Of a stretch of 64,000 nucleotides of DNA, positions 1-8,377 are shown piece by piece. The translations under genes and the position numbers were made by a program. The DNA is from BOKV01 sp049289295 (GTDB lineage Bacteria; Pseudomonadota; Alphaproteobacteria; Rhizobiales; Rhizobiaceae). Numbering within the stretch: the first letter of the stretch is position 1; each line of letters opens with the position of its first letter. Under the pieces are notes generated by a model that did not search any database, was not told the origin of the DNA, and saw only the letters and a list, made by a program, of their open reading frames with translations. The stretch is taken from positions 136,209-200,208 of the forward strand of contig JBATLL010000093.1 in the NCBI GenBank assembly GCA_049289295.1, given 5' to 3'.

Positions 1-206
1 GATGGATTGTCGCCTTTTCTCACCAGAGCCTTCTGGCCCTGATAGGCATGGAACCTTGCCTGTGGATGTTTGAGAGCCTGCGGCAGGCTTTCACCATCGC
101 GCAGTTCCGCATCGCGTATCAGCCGGTTGCCGGCAAAGCCGAGTCCGGCACTTGGTTCCATCCTGCCATTGTCGCTGAAATCAAACGCCACCGGTTGCTC
201 CTTCAT
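1..206 (-). CDS. nudC: NADH pyrophosphatase NudC, N-terminal part
   Basis: Only the first 68 codons are inside the window; the gene runs off the left edge. The start is the ATG at 206-204, which overlaps the TGA of the upstream HIT gene (ATGA), so the two are probably translated together. The visible part contains FAGNRLIRDAELR and a later ARFHAYQGQKALV stretch, typical of the N-terminal domain of the Nudix enzyme that cleaves NAD(H) to NMN(H) and AMP and can remove NAD caps from RNA. The zinc-binding and Nudix motifs lie outside the window, so the call rests on the N-terminus and on the HIT-nudC neighbourhood common in alphaproteobacteria. Confidence 0.7.
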   Translation of the reverse strand, partial: MKEQPVAFDFSDNGRMEPSAGLGFAGNRLIRDAELRDGESLPQALKHPQARFHAYQGQKALVRKGDNP

Positions 207-622
207 GCGGCCTTCAGGGCCAGCGCCTTGCACAACTGGCCGATAAAGGCATGAGCTTCATCCGTTGGCCAGGATTCTCCACTGCCATGCCCCCAAACCG
301 GGCCCGGCCAGTTTGCATCTCCCTGTTTGCGGGCGATGACATGAACGTGCAACTGGCGAACCATGTTGCCCAGCGCGCCTGTGTTTATTTTCGTGCAGCC
401 CGTGAGTTCCTTCAGGGCAGCACCGCTTTCGCGCACCAGTTCAAACAGCGAGGCGCCGGACGCCGGATCGAGATCGTGAAGTTCCTCCAGCCCGCCCAAC
501 TGCGGAACCAGGATAAGCCAGGGCCAGCGATGGTCATTCATGAGCAGCACAAGGCAACCATTGCGCTGACCTGCAATCAACGTGTCGGCGCGAAGGCGTG
601 GATGTAGTTCGAATCCGTTCAT
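203..622 (-). CDS. HIT family (histidine triad) protein
   Basis: A 139-residue protein of the usual size for a single HIT domain. The histidine triad is seen as LHVHVIARKQGD near residues 91-102, fitting the H-x-H-x-H-type signature degenerately (HVHVIAR). HIT proteins are nucleotidyl hydrolases or transferases acting on AMP conjugates, probably in the cytosol. Its stop overlaps the start of nudC, which suggests a two-gene nucleotide-conjugate clean-up unit. It is transcribed away from the SRP RNA gene. The exact substrate cannot be read from the sequence. Confidence 0.85.
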   Translation of the reverse strand: MNGFELHPRLRADTLIAGQRNGCLVLLMNDHRWPWLILVPQLGGLEELHDLDPASGASLFELVRESGAALKELTGCTKINTGALGNMVRQLHVHVIARKQGDANWPGPVWGHGSGESWPTDEAHAFIGQLCKALALKAA

Positions 623-655
623 GATGCCCGAATAGCATGTTTTTTTTCGGCTTCA

Positions 656-684
656 CTTGCATTTTCGTGCTTCAGGGCTGATAT
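656..684 (+). promoter_or_regulatory. Candidate sigma-70 promoter of the SRP RNA gene
   Basis: A -35-like CTTGCA at 656-661 is followed, after 17 bases, by a -10-like TGATAT at 679-684. This places transcription start near 690-692, just before the base-paired 5' end of the SRP RNA. The match to consensus is moderate; position relative to the RNA is the main argument. Confidence 0.45.
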
Positions 685-691
685 GTGCGCG

Positions 692-793
692 CGGAAGGCT
701 GGTGGTGGACGGGCTCCTCGCCAACCTGGTCAGGTCCGGAAGGAAGCAGCCACAACGAGATCCGGTCCGGGTCACCTCAAGCCAGCCTTCCAC
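692..793 (+). ncRNA. ffs: Signal recognition particle RNA (4.5S, small bacterial type)
   Basis: The universally conserved SRP helix 8 core is present as GGTCAGGTCCGGAAGGAAGC at 728-747. The ends pair perfectly: GGAAGGCTGG at 693-702 with CCAGCCTTCC at 782-791, giving one long hairpin of about 100 nt, as expected for the short bacterial SRP RNA that binds Ffh. It stands directly upstream of dnaX, a placement common in bacteria. The exact ends are estimated from the pairing. Confidence 0.95.
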
Positions 794-839
794 CCTCCTT
801 CATTGTTTATCCGGCGCGAAAAGCGGTTATAGTTGCCCA

Positions 840-2645
840 ATGATGGATTCCCCTGCCACCGGCAACAAACCCTACCGGGTTCTTGCACGAAAATACCGAC
901 CCAGTGATTTTGGCGATCTTATCGGCCAGGAGCCGATGGTGCGCACACTCAGCAACGCGTTCAGGACCGGAAGGATCGCGCAGGCCTATATGCTGACTGG
1001 CGTAAGGGGCGTCGGCAAGACAACCACTGCCCGCATCCTTGCGAGAGCACTCAATTACCGCCGTGAAGGTATCGACCAGCCGACAATCGATGTTGCGGAG
1101 GAAGGCGAGCATTGCCGGGCCATCCTTGAGGGCCGCCATGTTGATGTCATCGAGATGGATGCTGCTTCGCATACGGGCATTGATGACATTCGCGATCTGA
1201 TAGAATCCGCCCAGTATGCGCCTGCCATCGCGCGCTACAAGGTCTACATCATCGATGAAGTGCACATGCTTTCGCGCAGTGCGTTCAATGGGCTCCTCAA
1301 GACACTGGAAGAGCCGCCCGCCCATCTCAAATTTGTCTTCGCAACCACTGAAATCCGCAAGGTGCCCATCACCGTGCTTTCCCGGTGCCAGCGGTTTGAC
1401 CTGCGACGCATCGACGTTGCGGTCATGCAGGCACATTTGCAGAAGGTGCTGGCCAGCGAAGGCGTGGAAGCCGAGGACGATGCACTCGCCATGATCGCGC
1501 GGGCAGCAGAGGGTTCCGTCAGGGATGCGCTCTCAATCATGGATCAGGCCATCGCCCATGCCGCCGGTCGTCTTGAAGCAGCGGACGTGCGCGACATGCT
1601 GGGTCTTTCCGACCGCACGCGGGTCGTGGAGCTCTTCGATCGCATCATGCGGGGCGATATTGCCGCCGCGCTGGAAGAATTGCGTTCTCAGTATGAACTG
1701 GGAGCTGACCCGCTGGTTGTACTCAGTGACCTGGCTGACCTCATCCATTATGTCACGCGCCTGAAATATGTTCCTGCGGCAGCGCAGAACGCATCCTTCT
1801 CGCAGGTCGAACGCCAGCGTGGTGAAGAATTTGCGCGCGATCTCTCGGTTTCCGCCTTGAGCAGAGCCTGGCAGATTCTCATCAAGGGATTGCCTGAAGT
1901 CAGGGAATCGGAACGGCCATTGACGGCTGCCGACATGGTTCTCGTTCGCCTCACCCACGCCGCCTCGCTTCCAGGCCCTGAAGAACTGGCCCGCTCCATG
2001 GGGGACGGCACTCGCGATGGGTCGCCGCGACCTGCCCAGGCTGCAAATGTGCCGCAGGCACCGCCGTCTGGTTCGCCGACTTCCGCTGCACCACGATCCG
2101 CACCACAGCGCGGATCGCTGACTCCAGCTACCGGCGGCACGACGATGGGAGCACTCTCGCAGGCGCCGCAAATGCTGAACAATGCCAACGAAACAGACCC
2201 GCAGGCGGAACAGTTGACGCTTGCCAGCTTCGAGGCACTCATCCTGCTGGCGGAAGACAAGCGCGACATACAGATGCGAACCTGGCTGCGGCGCCATGTC
2301 CGTCTCGTGAACTTTTCCGACGGCCGTCTGGAATTCAACCTTGCCGGTGATCCGCCAGCCGGTTTCGTTCAGAACCTTTCCATGCGGCTGCAGGGCTGGA
2401 CTGGCAAGCGCTGGATGGTAACGACGAGTCGTGAAGGCGGGCAACCCACGCTGGAAGAACAGGAACGTCAGGAACTTGGCGCGCGAACCGAAATCGCGCG
2501 GGCAGACCCCGCAGTTGAAGCAATCATGGGCCGCTTTCCCGGTGCTCGAATTGTGGATGTGCGGATACGCGAACAGGAAGAACTCCCCGAAGCTCCCGGC
2601 GAAGACGACACGGGTCTCGACGAATTCCTCGATCCGGGCGATTGA
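840..2645 (+). CDS. dnaX: DNA polymerase III subunit gamma/tau
   Basis: A 601-residue clamp-loader ATPase. The start is the ATGATG at 840 just after the SRP RNA; the open frame reaches further upstream but through the RNA gene. Residues 1-370 form the AAA+ core: YRVLARKYRP opening, Walker A GVRGVGKTTT near residue 54, Walker B IIDEVHML, the SRC arginine-finger box, then domain III. Residues about 400-470 are a Pro/Ala/Ser-rich linker, and the C-terminal 130 residues are the tau-type domain. The zinc-binding cysteine cluster of E. coli DnaX is mostly missing (only one Cys in the corresponding loop), which is usual in alphaproteobacteria. No clear slippery heptamer for a gamma frameshift was noticed. 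It leads the dnaX-ybaB-recR group. Confidence 0.96.
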   Translation: MMDSPATGNKPYRVLARKYRPSDFGDLIGQEPMVRTLSNAFRTGRIAQAYMLTGVRGVGKTTTARILARALNYRREGIDQPTIDVAEEGEHCRAILEGRHVDVIEMDAASHTGIDDIRDLIESAQYAPAIARYKVYIIDEVHMLSRSAFNGLLKTLEEPPAHLKFVFATTEIRKVPITVLSRCQRFDLRRIDVAVMQAHLQKVLASEGVEAEDDALAMIARAAEGSVRDALSIMDQAIAHAAGRLEAADVRDMLGLSDRTRVVELFDRIMRGDIAAALEELRSQYELGADPLVVLSDLADLIHYVTRLKYVPAAAQNASFSQVERQRGEEFARDLSVSALSRAWQILIKGLPEVRESERPLTAADMVLVRLTHAASLPGPEELARSMGDGTRDGSPRPAQAANVPQAPPSGSPTSAAPRSAPQRGSLTPATGGTTMGALSQAPQMLNNANETDPQAEQLTLASFEALILLAEDKRDIQMRTWLRRHVRLVNFSDGRLEFNLAGDPPAGFVQNLSMRLQGWTGKRWMVTTSREGGQPTLEEQERQELGARTEIARADPAVEAIMGRFPGARIVDVRIREQEELPEAPGEDDTGLDEFLDPGD

Positions 2646-2767
2646 TTGCAGTTCCGCCAGACGGATAAGCATGCACCTTAGGGATCAGGTGGACTGGTTA
2701 TCGGACGCGTGGATCTCAAACCAACAAGCCACCAGCGCCGCTCTGGCTAGAAAACAGGAGCAACAGG

Positions 2768-3091
2768 ATGAAAGACATTCTTGGCATCATGAAGCAGGCC
2801 AGGGAAATGCAGGCGAAGATGCAGGAGATGCAGGATAGCCTGGCAGAGATCGAAGCGAGTGGCAGTTCGGGCGGTGGCCTTGTAACCGTTACCCTCAGTG
2901 GCAAGGGAGAGATGAAGTCCGTCGAGATTGATCCTTCTCTCATGCGCGAAGGTGAAAGCGACATAGTGGAAGACCTTGTCGTGGCTGCTCACAATTCAGC
3001 AAAATCGAAGGTCGAGGAAATCATGGCGGAAAAGACACGCGAACTGACCGCAGGACTCCCGATCCCGCCTGGCATGAAACTGCCCTTCTGA
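2768..3091 (+). CDS. ybaB: YbaB/EbfC family nucleoid-associated protein
   Basis: 107 residues, the normal size. It opens with an amphipathic helix rich in Met, Gln and Lys (IMKQAREMQAKMQEMQ), then the glycine-rich beta segment GGLVTVTLSGKGEMKSVEID and a C-terminal helix ending in GLPIPPGMKLPF, all typical of this dimeric DNA-binding family. A good ribosome-binding site (CAGGAGCAACAGG) precedes the ATG. It lies between dnaX and recR, its near-universal position, with a 26-base gap to recR. Its role in chromosome organisation or recR-linked repair is known only in outline. Confidence 0.95.
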   Translation: MKDILGIMKQAREMQAKMQEMQDSLAEIEASGSSGGGLVTVTLSGKGEMKSVEIDPSLMREGESDIVEDLVVAAHNSAKSKVEEIMAEKTRELTAGLPIPPGMKLPF

Positions 3092-3117
3092 CAAATCCAC
3101 ATTCACAGGATCACCAA

Positions 3118-3735
3118 ATGTCGCGCCGCATCGCGGGCCCGGAAATCGAAAATCTGATTCAACTCCTGTCGCGGCTGCCGGGCCTGGGGCCGCGCTCCGC
3201 GCGCCGTGCTGCCCTGCATCTGGTAAAGAAGAAGGATCAGTTGCTGGTTCCGCTGGCCAAGGCGGCAACGCAGGCTGCAGAGATGGTTCGCATCTGCTCG
3301 GTCTGCGGCAATGCCGATACTTGCGATCCCTGCACCGTGTGCTGCGATCCACGCCGCGACCGCAAGACAATCGTGGTTGTCGAGGACATATCCGACCTCT
3401 GGGCACTTGAGCGCGCAAGTGCCGTCAACTGCCTCTATCATGTATTGGGCGGAACCCTGTCACCGCTCGATGGCGTAGGCCCGAACGACCTCAACATAAA
3501 GGGCCTGCTGGACCGGGTATTGCCGCATGAAGGTGGCGAGCCTGTCAGTGAGGTCATCATCGCAGTCAATGCAACGGTGGAAGGTCAGACAACGGCGCAC
3601 TACCTGGCCGATCAGCTTGCCGGGGGTGATGTCAAGGTCAGCCGTCTCGCGCATGGAGTGCCGGTTGGTGGCGAGCTGGATTACCTCGATGAGGGGACAC
3701 TTGCTGCCGCAATCAAGCGACGCAGCGCGTTCTGA
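3118..3735 (+). CDS. recR: Recombination mediator protein RecR
   Basis: 205 residues, standard length. N-terminal helix-hairpin-helix (LIQLLSRLPGLGPRSARRAALHL), a four-cysteine zinc finger (CSVCGNADTCDPCTVC region, residues about 60-75), then a TOPRIM domain beginning TIVVVEDISDLWALE and a C-terminal Walker-B-like segment. RecR acts with RecO and RecF to load RecA on gapped DNA. It is the third gene of the dnaX-ybaB-recR set. Confidence 0.96.
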   Translation: MSRRIAGPEIENLIQLLSRLPGLGPRSARRAALHLVKKKDQLLVPLAKAATQAAEMVRICSVCGNADTCDPCTVCCDPRRDRKTIVVVEDISDLWALERASAVNCLYHVLGGTLSPLDGVGPNDLNIKGLLDRVLPHEGGEPVSEVIIAVNATVEGQTTAHYLADQLAGGDVKVSRLAHGVPVGGELDYLDEGTLAAAIKRRSAF

Positions 3736-3868
3736 ACCGCGCCAATTCGGCCAATTTGCCCGCTAACCAATTTCCCAGCTTCAGGAACAAAATGATCTCC
3801 ACAGGGTTGCATCAAACCCAACTTGCCCTAGTTTTCCCCGCAGGTGCTGGGTGTTTGTGGGGGACGCA

Positions 3869-4603
3869 ATGCACGAGAAGACAATTAAATCCCGGATTTT
3901 CAATGTCTTGACAGAGGAAATCCTGGACGGGACGCTGCCGGTCGGGAGTACCTATCCGACCGAGGCCGAGCTTTGCAACCGCTTTGGTGCGTCAAGAACC
4001 ACTATCCGCGCCGCTTTGCAGATGCTCAGAAGCAACGCTTTGCTCGATTCTTTTCAGGGGTCCGGCAACTATGTCATCGGCCTTGCTCCCGGAGAGTTCG
4101 GTCGGTTCGCGGGCAATTTCAGCAACCTGCGAATGACCGACTGGTTCGGACTGCGTCTGGCAATCGAAGTTGAAGCCAGCAGGCTTGCGGCAAGAAATCG
4201 TACCACTGCCCAGGTAGGCAGGTTGAAGCAGATCATTGCCGATCAAGGTGCAGTGCAGTTCGAGGGACATCGAAGCATCATCGAGTTTCGTCGCCTCGAC
4301 ATCGCGTTTCACGAAATCCTGTTCGAGGCTTCGGGAAACCCGGTTTTCCCGCTGATGTCCAAATTCCTGTCGCCAATGGTGATGAGCCCGATACCCTTCG
4401 ACAACAAGTTGATCAGCTTCTATCCGGTTCAGGCAGCTGTTATGGTCCAGCAGCATCAGGACATTCTTGCGGCAGTGGATGCCGGGAATGAATCGACAGC
4501 AGAAGAAACCATGCGCGTGCATATTTCGACGATCCTGTCCGCAATCACCAACGCGTTGAAAATGGGTCTTGGTCAGCGAAACCGGGCTGACCCTCCGGCC
4601 TGA
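3869..4603 (+). CDS. GntR-family (FadR subfamily) transcriptional regulator
   Basis: 244 residues. The N-terminal winged helix (residues 1-70) has the GntR pattern: SRIFNVLTEEILDGTLPVGS, then TEAELCNRFGASRTTIRAAL. The C-terminal all-helical FCD domain contains the candidate metal-binding residues of this family (D around the RLDIAFHEILFEASGNP segment, further His in VQQHQDIL and MRVHIS). The ATG at 3869 follows a purine-rich GTGGGGGAC site; an in-frame GTG at 3851 is the alternative. No adjacent catabolic operon on the same strand explains its target, so the effector is unknown. It is convergent with rmuC. Confidence 0.85.
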   Translation: MHEKTIKSRIFNVLTEEILDGTLPVGSTYPTEAELCNRFGASRTTIRAALQMLRSNALLDSFQGSGNYVIGLAPGEFGRFAGNFSNLRMTDWFGLRLAIEVEASRLAARNRTTAQVGRLKQIIADQGAVQFEGHRSIIEFRRLDIAFHEILFEASGNPVFPLMSKFLSPMVMSPIPFDNKLISFYPVQAAVMVQQHQDILAAVDAGNESTAEETMRVHISTILSAITNALKMGLGQRNRADPPA

Positions 4604-4655
4604 ATTTCCGCTCCAGAAGCTATACCGATATCGGGCAAGCCCTGCGGTCACGCGC

Positions 4656-5858
4656 TTATTCGACTGCTTTCAGCCGTGGCCGGTCAGCCGCATTGCGGGC
4701 GGATTCGTCAAACTCCAGCTCGCTTATCCGGGACCCGCGCCGTGTAACCTTGTCGGCGGATGTCACGATCAGTTCCACATCCTTTTGCGCCAGGGCAAAA
4801 TGATTGGCGAGTTTGTGCACACGATCATCCAGCCGCGAAACATCCTCCATCAGGCGCACCACTTCCCCTTGAATGAGATGGGCCTGCTCGCGCATGCGGG
4901 CATCCTTGAGGACCGACTGTATGACCTGGATCGACAGCATCAGCAGCGAAGGTGAAACGATCACCACGCGGCTGCGGTGCGCCCGCTGAACGACGCCCTC
5001 GAACTTCTCGTGAATTTCCGCGAAGATCGATTCGGAGGGCACGAACATGAACGCCGTGTCCTGGGTCTCGCCAGCAATGAAATATTTCTCCGAGAACGCC
5101 TTGAGATGCAGCTCCACATCGCGCCTGAATTGCTGCGCGGCGTTCTTTGCCGCTTCCGGCGTTTCGGCTGCCCTGATCGCATTCCAGGCCTCAAGCGGAA
5201 ACTTCGCGTCGACAACGAGCGCCGGTGAATCGTTTGGCATGAACACCAGGCAATCCGGCCGCGATCCATTGGTAAGCGTCGCCTGGAAAGCATAGGCTCC
5301 CATCGGCAAACCGTCCTCGATTATCGCCGCCATGCGCGCTTCGCCAAATGCACCGCGCGTCTGCTTGTTGGCCAGGATATTCTGCAACTCCACAACCTGG
5401 CCGGTAAGCGCTGTGATGTTGGTCTGGGCCGTATCAATGACAGCCAGCCTTTCCTGCAGTCTGGCGAGGCTCTCCTGCGTGGACTTGGTTGTCTCTGTAA
5501 TCGACTGGCCAAGGCGCCCCGTCATGTTGGCAAGCCGGTCATCGACAAGGCGCATCATGTCGCCCTGGCGCGAAGAGAAAATCTCGCTCAGCGTCTGCAT
5601 GCGCCCGGTCAGCTCATTCTGGCTGGCGACAAGTTCCGCCATCCTTGCTTCCGACTCCCGCGCCCGTTCCGCAGCAGTCGCCAGTTCACCTGCCCGGCCC
5701 TGGGCTGCGCGCCAGGCTCCGACAATTCGCATGAGCAGGAACAGCAGAAGCGCGGCAAGGAACGCGGCAGCGCATTCGCCGACCGTTATCGGACGGTTGC
5801 CGACTATGAAAACGACTTCGCTGAACAACAAGCCAATCTGTGATTGTGCGATCTCCAT
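4656..5858 (-). CDS. rmuC: DNA recombination protein RmuC homologue
   Basis: 400 residues. An N-terminal membrane segment (ECAAAFLAALLLFLLMRIVG region, residues about 28-48) is followed by a long coiled coil (residues about 50-150) and the RmuC nuclease-like domain, seen as GAFGEARMAAIIEDGLP, RPDCLVFMPND, LVVDAKFPLEAW and DTAFMFVPSESIFAEIHE. The conserved D..K pair (VDAKF) fits the restriction-endonuclease-like fold. RmuC limits inversions and acts on DNA ends. It is divergent from def, with a 147-base promoter region between. Confidence 0.93.
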   Translation of the reverse strand: MEIAQSQIGLLFSEVVFIVGNRPITVGECAAAFLAALLLFLLMRIVGAWRAAQGRAGELATAAERARESEARMAELVASQNELTGRMQTLSEIFSSRQGDMMRLVDDRLANMTGRLGQSITETTKSTQESLARLQERLAVIDTAQTNITALTGQVVELQNILANKQTRGAFGEARMAAIIEDGLPMGAYAFQATLTNGSRPDCLVFMPNDSPALVVDAKFPLEAWNAIRAAETPEAAKNAAQQFRRDVELHLKAFSEKYFIAGETQDTAFMFVPSESIFAEIHEKFEGVVQRAHRSRVVIVSPSLLMLSIQVIQSVLKDARMREQAHLIQGEVVRLMEDVSRLDDRVHKLANHFALAQKDVELIVTSADKVTRRGSRISELEFDESARNAADRPRLKAVE

Positions 5859-5945
5859 GGCACCATGGTACCCGATTCCCGCCCGGAACGTAAGAACAAA
5901 ACATGAATCGGCAATTGGCCGCGCTCAACGATCCGCCTGTGCGGC

Positions 5946-5974
5946 TTGACCCTAAAGCCAGCGTTCCATATCTC
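5946..5974 (+). promoter_or_regulatory. Probable sigma-70 promoter of def-fmt-truA
   Basis: TTGACC at 5946-5951, a 17-base spacer and TATCTC at 5969-5974. Transcription would start near 5981, leaving a leader of about 25 bases before the def start codon at 6006. The -35 matches consensus at five of six positions and the spacing is ideal. Confidence 0.55.
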
Positions 5975-6005
5975 AGTCTCAAAGACAGTTTCCAGATACG
6001 AACAA

Positions 6006-6632
6006 ATGGCAATCAAACCCATACTGAACATTCCCGACCCAATTCTCAGACAGGTGTCGAAGCCCGTCGAAAGGATTGATGACGCCTTGCTTCGCCTGCT
6101 CGATGACATGCTGGAGACCATGTATGAGGCACCCGGCATCGGCCTGGCAGGAATCCAGGTCGGCGAGCCATTGCGCGTCGTCACCATTGATGTGGGCGAG
6201 CCAGAAGAAGAGGACGCCGAAGTTCAGGCTGATGGAGAGCAGGATGGGGAAGCCGTTGCAGCAGACGAAAAATCTGTCGAGGGCCGCAAGAAACGCAAGC
6301 GCAAACCAGATCCCATTTTCATGATCAATCCCAGGATCGTACAGTTGTCCGACGAACCTTCCCTTTACGAGGAAGGATGCCTTTCCATTCCCGAATATTA
6401 TGCCGAGGTCGAGCGTCCAGCCAGTTGCACCGTCAGCTATCTTGACCGGAACGGCAAGGAACAGCTGATCGAGGCAAGTGGCATTCTGTCGACCTGCCTG
6501 CAGCATGAAATCGACCATCTCGATGGCAGGCTGTTCATTGATCACATTTCCAAGCTCAAGCGCGACATGGTGATCCGCAAGTTCACGAAGCTCGCTCGCC
6601 AAAAACCTGCGTCCGGCCGCATGGTCGGCTGA
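6006..6632 (+). CDS. def: Peptide deformylase with an unusual charged insertion
   Basis: 208 residues. Removes the formyl group from nascent proteins. All three catalytic motifs are present: GIGLAGIQ (44-51; the family usually has A at residue 49), EGCLS (123-127, Cys125 metal ligand) and QHEIDHL (166-172, two His ligands and the catalytic Glu168). Between motifs 1 and 2, residues about 65-101 form an extra segment that is strongly acidic (EPEEEDAEVQADGEQDGE) and then strongly basic (RKKRKRK); ordinary deformylases are some 35 residues shorter here. Start chosen at MAIKPIL, the family's usual N-terminus. It is followed four bases later by fmt, which supplies the matching formylation step. Confidence 0.95.
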   Translation: MAIKPILNIPDPILRQVSKPVERIDDALLRLLDDMLETMYEAPGIGLAGIQVGEPLRVVTIDVGEPEEEDAEVQADGEQDGEAVAADEKSVEGRKKRKRKPDPIFMINPRIVQLSDEPSLYEEGCLSIPEYYAEVERPASCTVSYLDRNGKEQLIEASGILSTCLQHEIDHLDGRLFIDHISKLKRDMVIRKFTKLARQKPASGRMVG

Positions 6633-6636
6633 CACA

Positions 6637-7584
6637 ATGGTCCAGCGCATTGTTTTCATGGGTACACCGGACTTTTCGGTTCCCGCGCTTGCCGCGCTCC
6701 ATGCCAGTGGCCATCAGATCATTGCCTGCTATTCACAGCCGCCAAGGCCAGCCGGCAGGGGCATGGAACTCCGGAAGTCCCCGGTGCATGTGCGCGCGGA
6801 AGAGCTGGGCATTCCCGTATTCACGCCTCAGTCGCTGAAAGGCGAAACCGAAGAGGCGATCTTTCGGGATCATCGTGCAGACCTGGCTGTCGTCATCGCC
6901 TATGGCTTACTCCTGCCGCAAGCCATTCTCGATGCACCGACGCATGGATGTTACAATATTCACGCCTCGCTGCTGCCGCGCTGGCGTGGTGCTGCTCCCA
7001 TTCAGCGGGCAATCATGGCAGGCGACACAATGACGGGTGTCATGGTGATGAAGATGGATGCCGGTCTGGATACGGGTCCCATTGCCATGGTCGAACGGCA
7101 ACCGATCAGTCCTGAAATGAATGCAGGTGAATTGCATGATCGCCTGTCAGAGCTTGGCGCCAGCCTGATCGTGCGTGCAATTGCGGCGATCGAAGAGGAA
7201 ACGCTCCAGCTCGAAAACCAGCCGGAACAGGGCGTGACCTATGCTTCCAAGCTGTCGAAGTCGGAAACACGTATCGACTGGGATCAATCTGCTCACAGGG
7301 TTCATGACCATATTCGAGCGCTTGCGCCCTCACCAGGCAGTTGGTTCGAAGTCGCAGTGCAAGATCGTCCGGAACGCATCAAGGTTCTTGCCGCAGGCCC
7401 GCTAGAGATGACCGGATCGAACAGTTCAGTTGAACCCGGCACCGTTCTTGATGACAGACTTTCGATTGCCTGCGGGCAAGGAGCGGTTCAACTGCTGCGC
7501 CTGCAACGGGCCGGTCGTCAGCCTGTTGGCGCCGAAGACTTTCTGCGGGGCCTGCGTCTTGATGCAGGAACGGTCCTGTCCTGA
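6637..7584 (+). CDS. fmt: Methionyl-tRNA formyltransferase
   Basis: 315 residues, normal length. The N-terminal formyltransferase domain opens with RIVFMGTPDFSVPALAAL and carries the tetrahydrofolate-site motif HASLLPRWRGAAPIQRAI near residues 108-125. The C-terminal OB-like domain recognises the tRNA. It formylates initiator Met-tRNA and lies between def and truA; its TGA overlaps the truA ATG by one base, so the three genes look like one operon. Confidence 0.97.
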   Translation: MVQRIVFMGTPDFSVPALAALHASGHQIIACYSQPPRPAGRGMELRKSPVHVRAEELGIPVFTPQSLKGETEEAIFRDHRADLAVVIAYGLLLPQAILDAPTHGCYNIHASLLPRWRGAAPIQRAIMAGDTMTGVMVMKMDAGLDTGPIAMVERQPISPEMNAGELHDRLSELGASLIVRAIAAIEEETLQLENQPEQGVTYASKLSKSETRIDWDQSAHRVHDHIRALAPSPGSWFEVAVQDRPERIKVLAAGPLEMTGSNSSVEPGTVLDDRLSIACGQGAVQLLRLQRAGRQPVGAEDFLRGLRLDAGTVLS

Positions 7585-8330
7585 TGCCGCGCTATCGCCT
7601 CGACATCGAATATGACGGCACCCTCTATTACGGCTGGCAGCGCCAGGCTGGTTTCATGACCGTCCAGCAGGCAATTGAAGAAGCATGCTTTCAGTTCGCC
7701 CGCCATGAAGTGACCCTGTTTGGCGCAGGACGCACGGACACTGGTGTGCACGCCCTCGGCCAGGTCGGCCATGTCGATCTCGATGCGGATTGGCAGGCGA
7801 AGAAGGTTGCCGAGGCGCTCAACGGTATCCTGAAACTGCGCGAACACCGCATCGCGATTCTGAACTGCCATCGGGTAGACACGCAATTCGATGCCCGTTT
7901 TTCAGCGAGAAAGCGTCTCTACCGCTATCGGATTATCAACAGGTGGGCGAACCTAACCGTCGATCTGAACCGCGCCTGGCATGTCAAGAAGCCCCTGGAC
8001 GCCGAGGCCATGCACGAAGCGGCCCAGGCTCTGGTCGGCCATCATGATTTCACGACCTTCCGCTCGATCAATTGCCAGGCCAAATCGCCAATGAAGACCC
8101 TGGAAGTTCTCGATGTACGCCGGTGTGGAACGCATGAAGTCGAGATCATGGCCGCCTCCAGATCATTCCTGCACAATCAGGTCCGCTCCATGGTCGGCTC
8201 CCTGAAGCTGGTCGGCGAAGGCAAATGGACCAAAGCTGACATCATTTCTGCCCGCGATGCGCTCGACCGCAAGGCCTGCGGACCGGTTGCGCCCCCTTGC
8301 GGCTTGTATTTGATGCAGGTCGACTATTGA
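7584..8330 (+). CDS. truA: tRNA pseudouridine(38-40) synthase TruA
   Basis: 248 residues. The catalytic motif GAGRTDTGVHALGQV holds the nucleophilic Asp near residue 52; other family marks are YDGTLYYGWQRQ at the N-terminus, RKRLYRYRI and SRSFLHNQVRSMVG. It modifies positions 38-40 of the tRNA anticodon arm. The start overlaps the fmt stop (ATG sharing the A of TGA). Confidence 0.97.
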   Translation: MPRYRLDIEYDGTLYYGWQRQAGFMTVQQAIEEACFQFARHEVTLFGAGRTDTGVHALGQVGHVDLDADWQAKKVAEALNGILKLREHRIAILNCHRVDTQFDARFSARKRLYRYRIINRWANLTVDLNRAWHVKKPLDAEAMHEAAQALVGHHDFTTFRSINCQAKSPMKTLEVLDVRRCGTHEVEIMAASRSFLHNQVRSMVGSLKLVGEGKWTKADIISARDALDRKACGPVAPPCGLYLMQVDY

Positions 8331-8377
8331 TTTAGCCTTGCGCGGGCCTATTTCCATTTTCTGCCGCCTCGTCATCC

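Noticed and set aside
840..2645. Programmed frameshift in dnaX producing gamma
   Set aside because: No convincing slippery A-run heptamer with a following hairpin was noticed.
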